A stretch of DNA of 64,000 nt, taken from positions 17,939,018 to 18,003,017 of the forward strand of contig NC_087377.1 of assembly GCF_963675165.1 (NCBI RefSeq). The letters run 5' to 3'. The DNA is from Halichondria panicea (Eukaryota; Porifera; Demospongiae; Suberitida; Halichondriidae). Under the pieces are notes generated by a model. That model searched no databases. It saw only the letters and a list, made by a program, of their open reading frames with translations, and had not been told where the DNA came from. Positions 1-12,690 of the stretch are shown piece by piece (within the stretch, counting starts at the first letter, position 1; every line of letters starts with the position of its first letter). The position numbers and the translations under genes were made by a program.

Positions 1-1734
1 TTTCTCATTCAAAAAGAATTAACACACAATCATCTTGTATATACAAAAGACTATTAAAGCGACATTTCGGTATAAAAATAAGAACACACATATCCCTATT
101 ACACTCACAGGTTCTAAATTACTGTCTCACTGCTTCACGATTAATTATTATTTGATTGAGCCAACATACCCTCACCACTTGTTGTTGTTGTCAAGAGATC
201 GACAATTCTTAACGCTCCTGATCTATATCTGAAGGATAGGCATTATAATTAATTATAGCTTATCACACATGCACACTGTGCAGGGAAATGTACGCTAAAC
301 TCAGACAGTGGATATCATGCAACTTACCTGGATTAACATAATCATATGAGTGCTCCGATTTGACGTTGACTGCATCATTAGGGGCAGACATACCATATGC
401 GGGATTCCTCGCTGTGTGCATGTGATGCATAGTTAGTAACCATAACACAAGTGTTAACAACTTACATGCAGTTTGGTTGGGATGCAAGGAATAAGAAGGT
501 TTTCGTCTCTGACAATTCAACAGTATGAGAATAAAGAGTAGTATGATCACTATGACTCCAATAACTCCAACCACAGACACAGCGATTACCACTTCGTTAA
601 CATCACCTCCTATTTATGAATCTAATAATTATTATAGGCTGGCAATTGGAATAAAGAACCTTCTGTAGGTGGTGTGAGGAAGCTGATGGTGATGTTTGCG
701 CTCACGCCAGGGGTCAAAGTGCAAGAGTAGGTCCCTGTGTCTGTAGATTGTGGGTTAATGAATACGAGGTTATTGCCAACTTGAATGGCAGACGAGGGCA
801 GATTGAGTCGACCAACACGCCCCCAGCGTAGAGAAAGGACATTACTGACACTGGAGGAGCAGTTGAGTTGTGTTATCTGACCAGCAAAAACTTCCCTGGG
901 ACCGGAAACAGTGGGCGGTGAGGGTGCTGTGTGTGTGTGTGTGTGTGTGGAGGGGGAGTTGTGGGTGTGTGTGTGTGTGGAGGAAAAATTAAAGTATTGT
1001 AGTTGTCCATGGCAGGGATGTGCCCTCACCGCCAGTTTACCAAACAAGAGGCAATTTGTGTATAGAATTGAGATTGAAGATGCTACCACTCCACAACATT
1101 CCAGGCACACACTGGTTGTCCTGTACGCCACTACAGTGTACAACATTCCATGCACACACTGGTTGTCCTGTACGCCACTACAGTGTACAAGATTATACAA
1201 AACTTACGTTGTGTGGAAAATTCAACCTGAAATAAGAACTGAGATGTTCCCATCGCATTGACAGATGCAACACGCACGTCATACAAAGCACTCGGTATTA
1301 GATCCGTCAATATCACCATGGTAACATGGCTGGGTATCCTTCTTTCTATAACATCATTATCAGAGGTCCAATCATTGAGCCGCTCCTTGTATTGTATGAG
1401 GTATTCGTCCACTTGACCCCCAGGAAACACCCAGGAAATTAGAGCCGTTCGATTGGTTACTTGGTGCGAGATAGGTTCTAACAAAATTGGCTGTGGTTCA
1501 TCTGTGAGGGTCATGATCATTATTTTTTGGTCTGTTTTGATTCCCCCCCCCCCCGTTTAATCAATGGTTTGGGGACTCATTCAGCTTGCCATAACTTAAC
1601 CTTTGGATTTAAACACATCATTTGAAAGGTATTTTTCTCGGCTTTCAGAAAATCATTGACATTGTATCAACTGTACTAAAGTTATGGCCGTTAAAAGATG
1701 CTCTATTTAACACAATACTACTACAAATGGTTCT

Positions 1735-1910
1735 GTAACTATAGACTGTTCTAACTAACTAGCTCTGTAACTATAGACTGTTCTAACTGACTAGCTCTGT
1801 AACTAGACTGTTCTAACTGACTAGCTCTGTAACTATAGACTGTTCTAACTGACTAGCTCTGTAACTATAGACTGTTCTAACTGACTAGCTCTGTAACTAT
1901 AGACTGTAGC
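1735..1910. repeat. 32-bp minisatellite in a B1 intron
   Basis: About five tandem copies of a unit built from ctagctctgtaactatagac plus tgttctaactga. Some copies lack a few bases. B2 and B3 have only a single unit-like stretch at the same intron position, so the array grew within B1. Confidence 0.85.
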
Positions 1911-2511
1911 CTGATGGTATAGGGAATATAAACACTCACCCAGTGACTGGGTCATGATGGTAATGGTGGCAGCCTCTCCTCTACCAGCCAGGTTCACAGC
2001 TACCACTTGAACTCTGGAGGGGAGGGAGGGGGATAAAACAGAAAGCAATCAAATTGGAAGGTTGTTAGTATATGTGATATTAGCTACTACTACTAAATGT
2101 GTGTCATAGCAAATGCCTGTAACTATATAATGTCCATTATGCACAATCACACACTAGCTGCAATAATAACTATTATATATACAGACAGTCAACTCACTCA
2201 TAAGAAGTGTTGCTCACAAAGTCGACTGGTGGACTGGGGGTCCCACCATTAAATAGTAACAGGGAGGTCACTGTCAGAGGAATCTCGCTGAATGTTGATG
2301 CTCCTACTACTCTGTAGCGCATTATGTACTGAGTGACTGGGCGACCACCATTGTCAGTCGGTAGCAGCCAGGAGAGACTTAGACCAGAGGCACTCACACC
2401 CTCGCCAATCAGGTTAAGGGGCATTGAAGGAGCTGAGGGGGAGGTATTGTAATGTTCGCAATAATTCCGAGCAGTGCATGCAATCACACTAGCTACTATT
2501 CAAGTTACAAG

Positions 2512-2512
<1 letters not shown>

Positions 2513-2576
<64 letters not shown>

Positions 2577-2640
2577 GCATGCCCACAAGCACGCAAGCAC
2601 ACACACGCATGCACACAAGCACACACACACACACACACAC
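2513..2640. repeat. (CA)n microsatellite in a B1 intron
   Basis: Nearly pure CA repeat followed by degenerate CA/GCA-rich sequence, between two FN3 exons of B1. The long His-Thr or Cys-Val open frames across it are artefacts of the repeat. Confidence 0.9.
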
Positions 2641-2906
2641 TATACTCACGATCCACTAGCGTTTGACTGGACACAAAGTTTGAGTAATCTCCTATACCCC
2701 TAGTGTTGTTCCCAGCAACCCGAACGCTGTACTCTGACCCCTTGTTTAGTTGAGTGAATGCGTACATGAGGGTGGTGGGCTCAAACACTATGAAAGTGCG
2801 AAGGTCAATGTCGTTGCTATCACGAAGGCTAACAAACCAAGCTTCAGGTGGAGAGGTTGTGAAAAGGCTGGCAACAGGAGGCTATGGAAGGAATATACTT
2901 TATTAG

Positions 2907-2908
<2 letters not shown>

Positions 2909-2958
<50 letters not shown>

Positions 2959-2976
2959 TGTGTGTGTGTGTGTGTG

Positions 2977-3055
<79 letters not shown>

Positions 3056-3272
3056 TGTGAGGGTGTGGGTGTGTGTGTGATGTGTGGGTGTGTGTGGGTG
3101 TGATGTGTGGGTGTGGGTGTGTGTGGGTGTGGGTGTGTGGGTGTGATGTGTGGGTGTGTGGGTGTGTGTGTGTGTGTGTGTGATGTGTGGGTGTGTGTGT
3201 GATGTGTGGGTGTGTGTGTGTGTGTGATGTGAGGGTGTGGGTGTGTGTGATGTGAGGGTGTGGGTGGGGGAG
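2909..3272. repeat. Long (GT)n / GTGGG-type array replacing B1 exons
   Basis: About 360 bases of (GT)n with interspersed GGGTGT and GATGT variants. In B2, B3 and B4 short GT tracts flank the FN3-1 exon and the first half of FN3-2. In B1 those exons are absent and one long GT tract lies between the remaining exons. Confidence 0.9.
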
Positions 3273-4342
3273 GCTTACCTTGAATGATAACTTCCACACT
3301 GGCATTTGCAGAACCAACTACATTTGTTGCAACACAAGTGTAAGTACCGCCGCTGGTTGTAGTCAGTTCTGACCTCATTAGATTGGAAAATCCACCAGCA
3401 GAGTTAATGATAGCTCCACCAACGCCATTACTCAGAAGTGACCCTTCATGTAGCCAGGTTATAACAGAGACTGGGACAGAGTCAGAGATACAGGAGAGAG
3501 ATATGGTTCCAGTTATGAAGACCATGTTAGAGGCTGGATTACTAGACGCTATACTGGGCATATCTGCAGAGGAGGATATGACATAATACAGACAAATATG
3601 TCATCATCTTACAGTTAACGATCAAAGTTCCCGAGTCTTCAGCAAAATCTCCACTTTGTATGCTAGTCAGTCGACAAGTATAATCTCCAGCTTGGTCTCT
3701 TTGTACGTTCGTTAGCTGTGGTGTTTGAAATACAGAAATTTCTTCCCCAGCTGGATTGTACCAATGCCGCTGGAATGTCCCTGGTCGGTTGTTGGTCGAG
3801 ATACAGGTGAGCCTTATATCCCCTCCCTCTGTGACTACCCCATTATCTGGGATACTAACAATCGGTGCAGAAAGGCCTATATTTAGGGCAAGAAATAATT
3901 AATAGTATCATATCAAACTTGGATAGCTATAGCCACTTACCAGCTGGGTAAATGGAATCAACCCCACCGCCGCAGTGAAGTCTGACAGGTATCCCCAGAC
4001 CATTAAAGAAAGCATCAGCATCAGTGATTACCAAGATACCAGGCATTGAAGTAACAGATACTCCATTCATTCCGTCAGTAAGAACTATACTAGGTTCAGC
4101 AATCCACTGCACATCAGTTATGAACTGTCCACCTACAATGCATCGTATGCAGGAGGTAGCCAGTGAAGCATTTATAGAAAGATCATCAGTCAGATCGAAA
4201 GTTTCACTGCAAGTCTGGCCATGGACACCTGTAAGGAATATAATGTATGATCAGTATTACTTGTTGGCTATAATTATACCTGAAACTTACAAGGAATTAA
4301 GCAGAGGGGGATGAGAGCTATCAGAGCTATACCAACATCCAT

Positions 4343-4677
4343 CTTGCTCAAACTATTATGGCTTCATGTAATATGCTGGCTTGGCACTTTAGTAAACCAC
4401 TGAACACATTGTCATATGTATGGTTGCCTCCCCACATGATGCACACAAGCACAGCAGAAGCACAAGTGCATAAACTTTCCATGGAAGTAATAACAAACAC
4501 ACATGCATGCACATAACACACATGCATGCACATAGACTACCATGTAACTTGCATTTTTTTTAACTATATACTTGTAAATTACTTGCTAACACTTATATGC
4601 AGTAATTACTTACTATGCAGTTAACAATGCAGCTAGCTACATAAGAACAGCTATTGGGAAATAGTTATTCTGTAGAT
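4343..4677. other. Intergenic spacer B1-A1
   Basis: No coding signal. It is highly similar to 21,155-21,453 between B3 and A3, so the B-A pair was duplicated as a block. It should contain the B1 promoter; I recognise no motif. Confidence 0.6.
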
Positions 4678-7600
4678 CTAAGTTACAGTGTCATACACAG
4701 CATTTCCGCTTGACGTGTTCTCTTTGGTTAGACCATACGCTGGGTTGCTGGAGATGACAGGGTCTGTAGTGTAGGCGCCTTTCTTCCTTGACTTCACGAG
4801 CAATAAACTGAGCAATATTGCAACCAGAGTTATGAGAATAATCAGAAGGATGATGGCGGGAACCCCAATAGCCAGTCCAATAATAGACTCCATACTCAAT
4901 GGTTTTTCTGCAGAAGAATAGAATTGAGAAACTATATTATTATACTAAGTTAGAAATAACATACCTAGCATTTCCACATCAGTTATCATGACCTCCACGT
5001 TGATTACCATGGAAACGGTTCCAGCTGCATTCCTCCATACACATGTGTACACACCAGCATTGGCTAGCGTAGCACTGTCGATATTTACTCGAGACAGAAA
5101 CAAGTTGCCAGAAGGCCTGGAAATATCGATACCATCTCCAGAAGAAAGCACGTTACCATCTTTACGCCATATAATTTCCGGTGTGGGGATTCCCCTGACC
5201 TCACACTCTATATTCAGTCTAACGCCTACTATTGTGTTTGGTGTAGAACTAAAGTTTGTGATGATCGGATCGGCTGAAGAGAAGGAGGAGGGTTCAGGTG
5301 CATAAGTATGTGTTGCCTAGGAATTGACTTACTGCAAAATACAAATGGATTCTCTTGAAATACGGTAGACTCAGTTATACTTTCACAACTGTACGTTGCA
5401 GCATCACCCATGATGATATCAGACAGTTGTATCTGAAGGAAAATCAATATGCACGTTTAAGTAACATGCAATCACCATCCACCAATCACACGCAGGCACA
5501 AGCCTCACCTGGTCGGCAAAGGTTTGTGATACTCTTTGGAAGTTCCCCTCTCCTGGAGTGATGACGTTGCGCCTCATTAGAAATCTTACTTCAGGCCGTG
5601 GAAAGCCATCGGTTTGGCAAGTGATAATGACAGTGCTGGCGTTGAGTAGACACATAGCAGCAGAGTTATCAATAACTGACAAGCTCAATGAAGAAATTGG
5701 ATCGCTAGTGGCAACTGTAGGAAAAATTAACCAAACGCTAAACAAAGATATTTCAATTGTACCTGGTACAGTAATGTACAAGTCTGGAAGAACCCTGCTT
5801 CCAGCAAGATTGCTGAAGATAGCAGAATAAGCCCCTGATGTTTCGATGGTCAGACTAGTCACGGTCAACATAAACGTGAAGGGAGATTCCGCATTAACAT
5901 CACTGCAAGGGTTGGTGATAGTGTATTGGTCTCCGTTAGCAATGTTAGAGCCTTTGAAGGACCACTGTACACTCAGGCATGGGTCAGCCTCCACAGACAC
6001 AGGTACTGTTACCATGGTCCCAAAGTCACCCATAAAGAGAGTACCAACTTGTCTGTCTCTCACTGCTCCAATGACAGTCTCATTGAAAGCCAGGGCAGTG
6101 GGTGCAACTGTGTAATGAAACAAACTGATATTGAACACGAATAATTATACATTGTACATGGTAAATTAAGATGCATAATAATTATAGCAAACTGCTTATA
6201 GAACATGTACGTATACAAAAGCAATGGTATAATTATGTTACCTGGAGCTCTGACCTCCAACAACCAGGCAGCATTATCTTCAGACACTGTATTGCTGACA
6301 AAGCACTGGTACACTCCAGAGTGACTGACTTGAGGGTTTGCAATAGTCAGCATAGTGTCGTCAAAGACAATTCCAACGAATAAAGAGTCAATTACATCTC
6401 CATTGAAGTACCACACTGTTGAGGTTGCAGGGTAGCCAGTGTTGGCACAGGAGAAGGAGGTAGGCATAGCAGAGCTTGATCCTACAATCACTTCACGTGC
6501 GTTTGAGGGATCCACCGTTATCATGGCTCTCCCTGTGTGTGTGTGTGGGTGTGTGTGTGTGTGTGTGTGGGGGGGGGTGTACGACAACTTACGTTGCACT
6601 GTGACTGTTCCACTACTGATAACAGTGGCTTGGCCCTCTCTACATTGCAGAGTGACTACATCTGGAGGAGCAGGTAGGTTTGTGATCGTACCCACTGCTT
6701 CGTTGGAATCAGTGTTGGTTCCAACACTATTAGAGAAAGCACAAACACGATTTAGTGTCCCTTGTGAAGCAACATAGCTGAACTCAAAGTCCTCGTCCTC
6801 TCCCTCTGCAGAAAAAGCAGTAAGATCTCCTATTTCCTTGTACACAAAATCCATTCCAGTTACTAGTCCAGTACCGTTGACAAAGTATGTCTGAGGGCTT
6901 CTCACTGATTCGTGCATTCGAGCATTCCTTACTTCGCAGCGATAATCGCGTGAGAAAGTCTCAATATCTCGAATGTAGGCCCATCTTCCACCCTCCAGAA
7001 ACCTTATGAGATTAGTGTCCGTGTTCTCGACTAAAGGTGTACCGTCTTGAAACCACACGATGTCTGGAGGTGGCTGCGAGTCCCCAACCCTGCACTCAAG
7101 AGCTATGTCAATACCAAACCCAGCAGTAGGAAGTGCAGTTGGTACAAACGTACGCACTTCCTCAGTTGGCATAAAGCCACCGAAAACTGAAGATAGAAAA
7201 ATAATGATTATTACACAATACTTTCAATGCAAGTGCATGAATTGCTTACATGCATAGTGGACAGTGATGTCTCTACTGCGGATGGTTGCAATGAAGCCAG
7301 GCTCTCCAATGGTGTTAGTAGCCTCACAGCGATAGATAACTCCAACCATGGAAGCATGTTCTCCCTCAGTGATATTTTGAAACAAGAAGTTACCATTAGA
7401 AAGTATAAAGCCAGCGTCAACCACGTCATCTCCCCTGTACCAAGTCACGGTAGGTGTAGGGGTCCCAGAAACATCGCATTGTAAGCTAAGATCTGAATTA
7501 GATCCATCTTCATTGGTTGCAAAGACAACCACATCTTCTTGCTCACTGTTGAAACTAGGAGCCACTCCTACCTCTGTGTATTAGTATGTATAGTCTACCT

Positions 7601-7707
7601 ATAATATAAGAAGTTCATCTCTCACCTGTGTGTGCAGAGAACACAATATTGGTGCTGTAGATGCAGAGTAAGATAAGAACTCCTCCACTTGCTGTCATGA
7701 CACCCAT
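4678..7707 (-). CDS. Family A Ig-domain receptor A1 (intact)
   Basis: Predicted 826-residue type I membrane receptor. Exons, all with GT-AG junctions and agreeing phases: 7626-7707 (signal peptide, MTASGGVLILLCIY), 7250-7573 (Ig1), 6593-7186 (Ig2 plus an atypical Ig-like domain), 6242-6532 (Ig, Cys...Trp...YQC), 5763-6107 (Ig-like), 5509-5714 and 5333-5432 (one Ig split by a phase-0 intron), 4965-5273 (Ig with YTC), 4678-4907 (TM and tail). The exon lengths sum to a whole number of codons. The tail is short, with NPAYGL and a terminal AVYDTV; the YxTI/NxAY repeat of A4-A8 is absent. Only A3 shares this tail. Ig domains with a tyrosine tail imply cell-surface binding with intracellular signalling; the ligand is unknown. 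The start is the first ATG before the signal peptide; a second Met lies three codons on. Confidence 0.88.
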
Positions 7708-8305
7708 TAGCTAGAACTATTAATTAGGTTGTTTATTTTTAGCTATAAATCTAGCTATCTAATACTGAAAGTGATTAAAACAACAACATGCAACAGAGAG
7801 ATCTATCTAAAAATAACACAGCCAATATCTAGTGTATGTACACATCTATAACTACATACAATGCTTCTTGGAATGCACAGACTTGCAGGACTGCAATCAG
7901 ACTTGACTAAGATATGACTTTTGTAGACTCCAGTGACTTCAGTCAGCTATCTGACCATAGATCTATGATCTGACAACCACACCATGACACTCCCACAGGT
8001 GTTCGGTGTGGTTAGACCCCTCCGAACTACACCGAGGGTGTTCTACAAGTGTTCGATGTGATTCGACCCCACCAAACTTCTTCAAAGTACACTAATGGAC
8101 AGTTCAAGGAGGTGAGTTTGGGCTAATCCTCAGTCATGGTAATCTAAAATTAACTTAACTATGTCTTGTCTCTTATGTGAACTTTATCCTCAACACCCAC
8201 ACACAACCATGAAATAGGGATCAGAGATAGAAATGTAACTACACACATACACACACGCCAGTCCTATATGAAAATGAAAAAACTTGAGATGTGTTAATTC
8301 TGACT
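7708..8305. other. Intergenic spacer upstream of A1
   Basis: No open frame of interest. Blocks of this spacer (for example the stretch around the AATACTGAAAGTGATTA motif) recur upstream of A2, A3, A4, A5, A6, A7 and A8, 60-500 bases before the start codon, so it probably holds the shared promoter region. No recognised promoter element. Confidence 0.5.
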
Positions 8306-8370
8306 CTATAATCTGAGCACCAGTGCCAGACACAGAGTGAGCAGTACACTCAGGCAGGAGCAGGTGGTCA
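8306..8370 (-). other. Candidate hydrophobic terminal mini-exon, copy 1
   Basis: On the minus strand an acceptor CCCTCCAG is followed in phase 1 by codons for TTCSCLSVLLT...CLALVLRL and a TAG stop. A TACTAAC branch-point match lies upstream. This copy lost exactly three bases relative to the others, keeping the frame. It lies 3' of the A2 TM exon. It looks like a GPI-attachment or short membrane-anchor signal. Confidence 0.5.
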
Positions 8371-8656
8371 CTGGAGGGGGTTACCAGGGTTACTAGGGTT
8401 AGTAGATTATCCTCGCCCCCTCTAACGAACCATTACCTGATGGACAGGGAACACTTGTACGCTCATGCTACTAGTAACAGAGCACCACCCACAGAACCAA
8501 TGTACTCTGAACTATAGATCAGTGGAGTTATCGAATTATTTTAATTTACATCAATCAATAAAGTGATTCTGATAATTAATACAATGTCATTGGAACTATA
8601 ATATACTTTACAGTCATTAAATACTACATTGAACAACTAGTCTTACAGATCCATTA
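8371..8656. other. Conserved spacer between A2 TM exon and mini-exon
   Basis: A block of about 170 bases (around 8,380-8,530) repeated near 12.4, 43.0, 47.2 and 52.8 kb. On the minus strand it carries TACTAAC-like branch-point sequence just before the mini-exon acceptor. No other feature is seen. Confidence 0.5.
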
Positions 8657-11600
8657 TTATCTTCTCGGCTCTGCTAAACCGTACGCTGGGTTGTCAGAAG
8701 TCAGTACAGGGTCCAGAGTGAAGTCACCTTGGTCTGTAGTGTAAGCGCCTTTCTTCCTTCTTGACTTCACGAGCAGTAAACTGAGCAATAATATTATTAC
8801 AACCAGAGTTATATATGAGGAGGATGATGGTGGGAATCCCAATAGCCAGTCCAATAATAAACTCCATACTCATTGGTTCTGCAGAAGAATATAATAGAAC
8901 TGAAATACTTACTAAGCATTTCCGTGACGACCCACACTGATATCCCTGATAACCAAAAATGTTGCGCTATACGGTATACTTTATAACGTACCTGGGCCTG
9001 CATTGATCTCCACACTGATGTCCCTGGTAACGGTTCCGGCTTCATTCGTCCCCACACAAGTGTACGTGCCGGTATTGGCTGACGTAGCACTGTCAATAGT
9101 TACTCGAGACTTAAAAGGTTCGCCAGTAGGCGTGGAAATATCGATACCAGGTCCTGAAGAGAGCACATTGCCAACTTTACGCCATGAAATTGTCGGTCGG
9201 GGGAGCCCATAATCTCACACTCCACCTCCAGTTCAGCGCCTTCTATTGTGTTTGTCGATGAACTAAAGTTTGTGACAAACGGCTCGGCTGTAGAGGGGGT
9301 CAGGTAAATGTGGTGTGTGTGTGTGCGTGTGTGTGTGTGGTGTGTGTGTGCATTGCCTATAAATTAACTTACTGCAAAATACAAAAGTCTCTTGAGCAAA
9401 TTCCTCAGAATCACTTAAAAGTTCGCATCTGTACACTGCATCATCTTCCATTACGATATCAGACAGTTGTATCTGAAGGAAAAGAAGTTTGTACGTGAGT
9501 ATCCACCCCAGCCTTTGCGTTAAAATTGCTGGATTTAATCAATTGGGAAGGTAATTCTGAGAGCTATTGGGCTCTCAAAGATAAGTATACCTGAAATTAA
9601 ACCCACCTGGTCGGCAAAGGTTTGTGAGACTCTTAGGAAGTTCCTCTCTCCTGGAGTGATGACGTTGCGCCCCATTAGAAATCTTACTTGAGGCCGTGGG
9701 AAGCCGTTGGTTTGGCAAGTCATGGTGACATTGCTGGCATTGAGTAGACACATGGCAGCAGGGTTATCAATAACTGACAAGCTCAATGAAGAAATTAGAT
9801 CACTAGTGGGAACTGCAGGGAAAAATTAACCAAAAGCTAAAACAAAGATATCTCAATTGTACCTGGTACAGTAATGTACAAGTCTGGAAGAACCCCACTT
9901 CCAGCAAGATTGGTAAAGGTAGCAGAATAAACCCCTGATGTTTCATTGGTCAGATTAGTCACAGTCAACATAAACGTGTAAGGAGATACGGCATTAACAT
10001 CACTGCAAGAGTTGGTGATAGTGTATTGGTCTCCGTTAACAATGTTAGAGCCCTTGAAGGACCACTGTACACTCGGGCATGGGTCAGCCTCCACAGACAC
10101 AGGTACTGTCACCATGGTCCCAAAATCACCCATAATGAGAGCTCCAACTTGTCTGTCTCTCACTGCTCCAATGGCAGTCTCATTGAAAGCCAGGGCAGTG
10201 GGTGCAACTGTATAATGAAACAAACTGATATTGAACACACATAATTATACATGATTGTACATGGTAAATTAAAGATGCATAATAATTATAGCAAACTGCT
10301 TATAGAACATGTATACATTAAAATAAAAGCAATGGTATAACAATTAGCAATGGTATAAGGTATAATTATGTTACCTGGAGCTCTGACCTCCAACAACCAG
10401 TCAGCATTGTCTTCAGACACTATATTACTGACAAATCACTGGTACACTCCAGAGTGACTGACTTGAGGGTTTGCAATAGTCAGCATAGTGTCGTCAAAGA
10501 CAATTCCAACGAATGAAGAGTCAATTACATCTCCATTGAAGTACCACACTGTTGAGGTGGCAGGGTAGCCAGTGTTGGCACAGGAGAAGGAGGTAGCTGG
10601 GCCTTGTCCTACAATCACTTCACGTGTGTTTGAGGGATCCACTGTTATCACGGCTTTCCCTGTGTGTGTGTGTGTGTGTGAGTTTATCTCGTGTGTGTGT
10701 GTGTGCATGTGTGTGTGGGACAACTTACGTTGCACTGTGACTGTTCCACTACTGATAACTGACTTGGCCGTCTCTGCATTCCAGAGTGACTACCACTGGG
10801 GGAGGGGGGAGGTTTGTGATTATACCCACTCCTCCGTTGGAAACAGCGTTGGAACCACCACTATTAGTGAAAGTACAAACACGATTTAGTGTCCCTTGTG
10901 AAGAAACATAGCTGAACTCAAAGTCCTCATTCTCTCCCTCTGCAGAAAAAGCCGTGAGATCTCCTATTTCCTTGTACACAAAATCCATTCCATTTACTAG
11001 TCCAGTACCATTGACAAAATATGTCTGAGGGCTTCTTACTAGTTCGTGCATTCGAGCATTCCTTACTCCACAGCGATAATCGCGTGAGAAAGTCTCAATA
11101 TCTGTAATATAGGCCCATCTTCCACCCTCCAGAAACCTTACGATAGTACCGGTCAGGCTCTCGTCTAAAGGAGTTGCAGAATTGTCTTGAAACCACACGA
11201 TGTCTGGAAGTGGCTGCGAGTCCCCAAGCCTGCACTCAAGAGCAATGTCGATGCCAAATCCAGCAGTAGGAAGTGAAGTTGGTATAAATGTACGCTCTAC
11301 CTCAGTTGGCATAAAGCCACGGAAAACTGCAAAGAAAGAAAAATGATATTATTTACAATAATTATAGAGCTGAATTGCTTACATGCATATAGTGGACAGT
11401 GATGTCTCTACTGCGGATGGTTGCATTGAAGCCAGGCTCTCCAATGATGTTAGTAGCCTCACAGTGATAGATTACGCCAGCCGTGGAAGCATGTTCTCCC
11501 TCAGTGATATTTTGAAACAAGAAGTTACCATTCGAAAGCATAAAACCAGCGTCAACCACGTCATCTCCCCTGTACCAAGTCACGGTAGGTGTAGGGGTCC

Positions 11601-11835
11601 CAGTAACATCGCATTGTAGGCTAAGATCTGAATTAGATCCATCTTCATTGGTTGCAAAGACAACCACATCTTCTTGCTCACTGTTGAAACTAGGAGCCAC
11701 TCCTACTTCTGTATATATTAGTATGTGCCTATAATAAGAAGTTGATCTCTCACCTGTGTGTGCAGAGAACACAATATTGGTGCTGTAGATGCAGAGTAAG
11801 ATAAGAACTCCTCCACTTGCTGTCATGACAGCCAT
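8657..11835 (-). pseudogene. Family A Ig receptor A2, several lesions
   Basis: All nine family A exons are present in order: signal exon ending at 11835, Ig1 about 11384-11705, Ig2/3 exon about 10730-11325, Ig about 10375-10660, Ig about 9862-10210, split Ig about 9607-9812 and 9372-9472, last Ig about 8992-9290, TM exon 8657-8884. Four independent breaks are visible. A TGA at 10436-10438 replaces the second Ig cysteine (YQC). Two bases are missing near 10757 at the end of the Ig2/3 exon. One base is missing near 9200 in the last Ig. Four bases (tata) are inserted near 8812 inside the TM helix. The tail has also lost the YDTI...YETI segment. This is a decayed copy, not a single sequencing error. 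Confidence 0.85.
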
Positions 11836-12333
11836 TGGCTAGAACTGCATGTAGATATCACATAGCATGCTTCAATATAATTATACACAAAGACTTATAA
11901 GTCTTATATGATTGACTGGTGCACCACTAACTTCCAGGTCACTTTCAGCATTAGCTAAATAGCATTCTATGATATGTGTGGTTGATAACTCAGTGGACTC
12001 AGCACTTATATCAACCACACATATCACAGAATGCTATTTAGCTAATACTGAAAGTGATTACCATAGACAATACATGCAGCACTTCATAGCTATCAGTACA
12101 TGTATGTACACACCAGTGCTTCTTAGAATGGACAGACTTAATTGTGCAATCAGATTTGACTATGAAGAGAGTGCATGGTAAACACAGCAATCTCAATCCA
12201 CCACACACCCTCTGCCACACATTAAGGCCACACATACAGTTTGAATAACACCCACACACAAACCATGCACCCATGCATGAATATAGCATATTAAGGAAGC
12301 AGAGGAAAATAAATAATTATGTTAATTCAGACT
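11836..12333. other. Intergenic spacer upstream of A2
   Basis: No gene. The stretch 11,948-12,060 contains an imperfect inverted repeat: 'gcattagctaaatagcattc' and 'gaatgctatttagctaatac' with ATATGTGTGGTTGAT / ATCAACCACACATAT inside. This may be a small foldback element. Confidence 0.5.
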
Positions 12334-12401
12334 CTATAATATGAGCATCAGTGCCAGACACACAGTGAGCAGTACACTCAGTAGACAGGAGCAGGTGGTC
12401 A
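12334..12401 (-). other. Candidate hydrophobic terminal mini-exon, copy 2
   Basis: Same structure as at 8306: phase-1 acceptor, codons for VTTCSCLLSV...CLALMLIL, TAG stop. Two substitutions change residues but the run stays hydrophobic and open. It lies 3' of B2. Confidence 0.5.
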
Positions 12402-12690
12402 CTGGAGGGGGTGGGTGAGGGGTTACCAGGGTTACTAGGGTTAGTAGATTATCTCGCCCCCTCTAACAAACCACCACCTGATGGACAGGGAACACTTGTA
12501 TGCTCATGCTACTAGTAACAGAGCACCACCCTCAGAATCAAACTCTGAACTATAGATCAGATCAGCATAAAATGTTCATTTATCATTCAAAACTAATAAC
12601 ACACAATGACTGCTGGTATATACAAAAAAACTAAAACGATTATTAGCAGGAAATTTTATACGTAGTTTACATTCAGTTCTATGATAATTA

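Larger units (their letters stand above)
209..4342 (-). pseudogene. Family B Ig/FN3 receptor B1, exon-deleted
   Basis: Type I membrane receptor of the Ig/FN3 kind. Signal exon 4291-4342 (MDVGIALIAL) joins in phase 1 to a Cys-rich Ig-like exon 3952-4228, then Ig exons at about 3613-3875 and 3279-3563. FN3 exons follow at about 2652-2883, 2200-2430, 1938-2015 and 1207-1505, then an Ig exon 663-930, a TM exon 463-609 and tail exons 329-409 (NPAY, YDYV) and 209-231. The first FN3 exon and the first half of the second, present in B2-B4 at this place, are missing; 2.9-3.27 kb is nearly pure GT repeat instead. The phase-1 Ig exon would then join a phase-0 FN3 half-exon, shifting frame into an early TGA. 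The last tail exon also stops early (DIDQER) where B4 continues with a YETI motif. Either a pseudogene or a short secreted Ig protein. Exon positions are read from splice consensus. Confidence 0.75.

Noticed and set aside
2788-3561. Long His/Thr/Pro-rich open frames over GT arrays
   Set aside because: They arise because (CA)n is open in several frames; only the non-repetitive part is a real Ig exon.
8380-8420. Telomere-like gggttactagggttag motif in several spacers
   Set aside because: Not tandem telomeric DNA; on the minus strand it is the TACTAAC branch-point region before the mini-exon acceptor.
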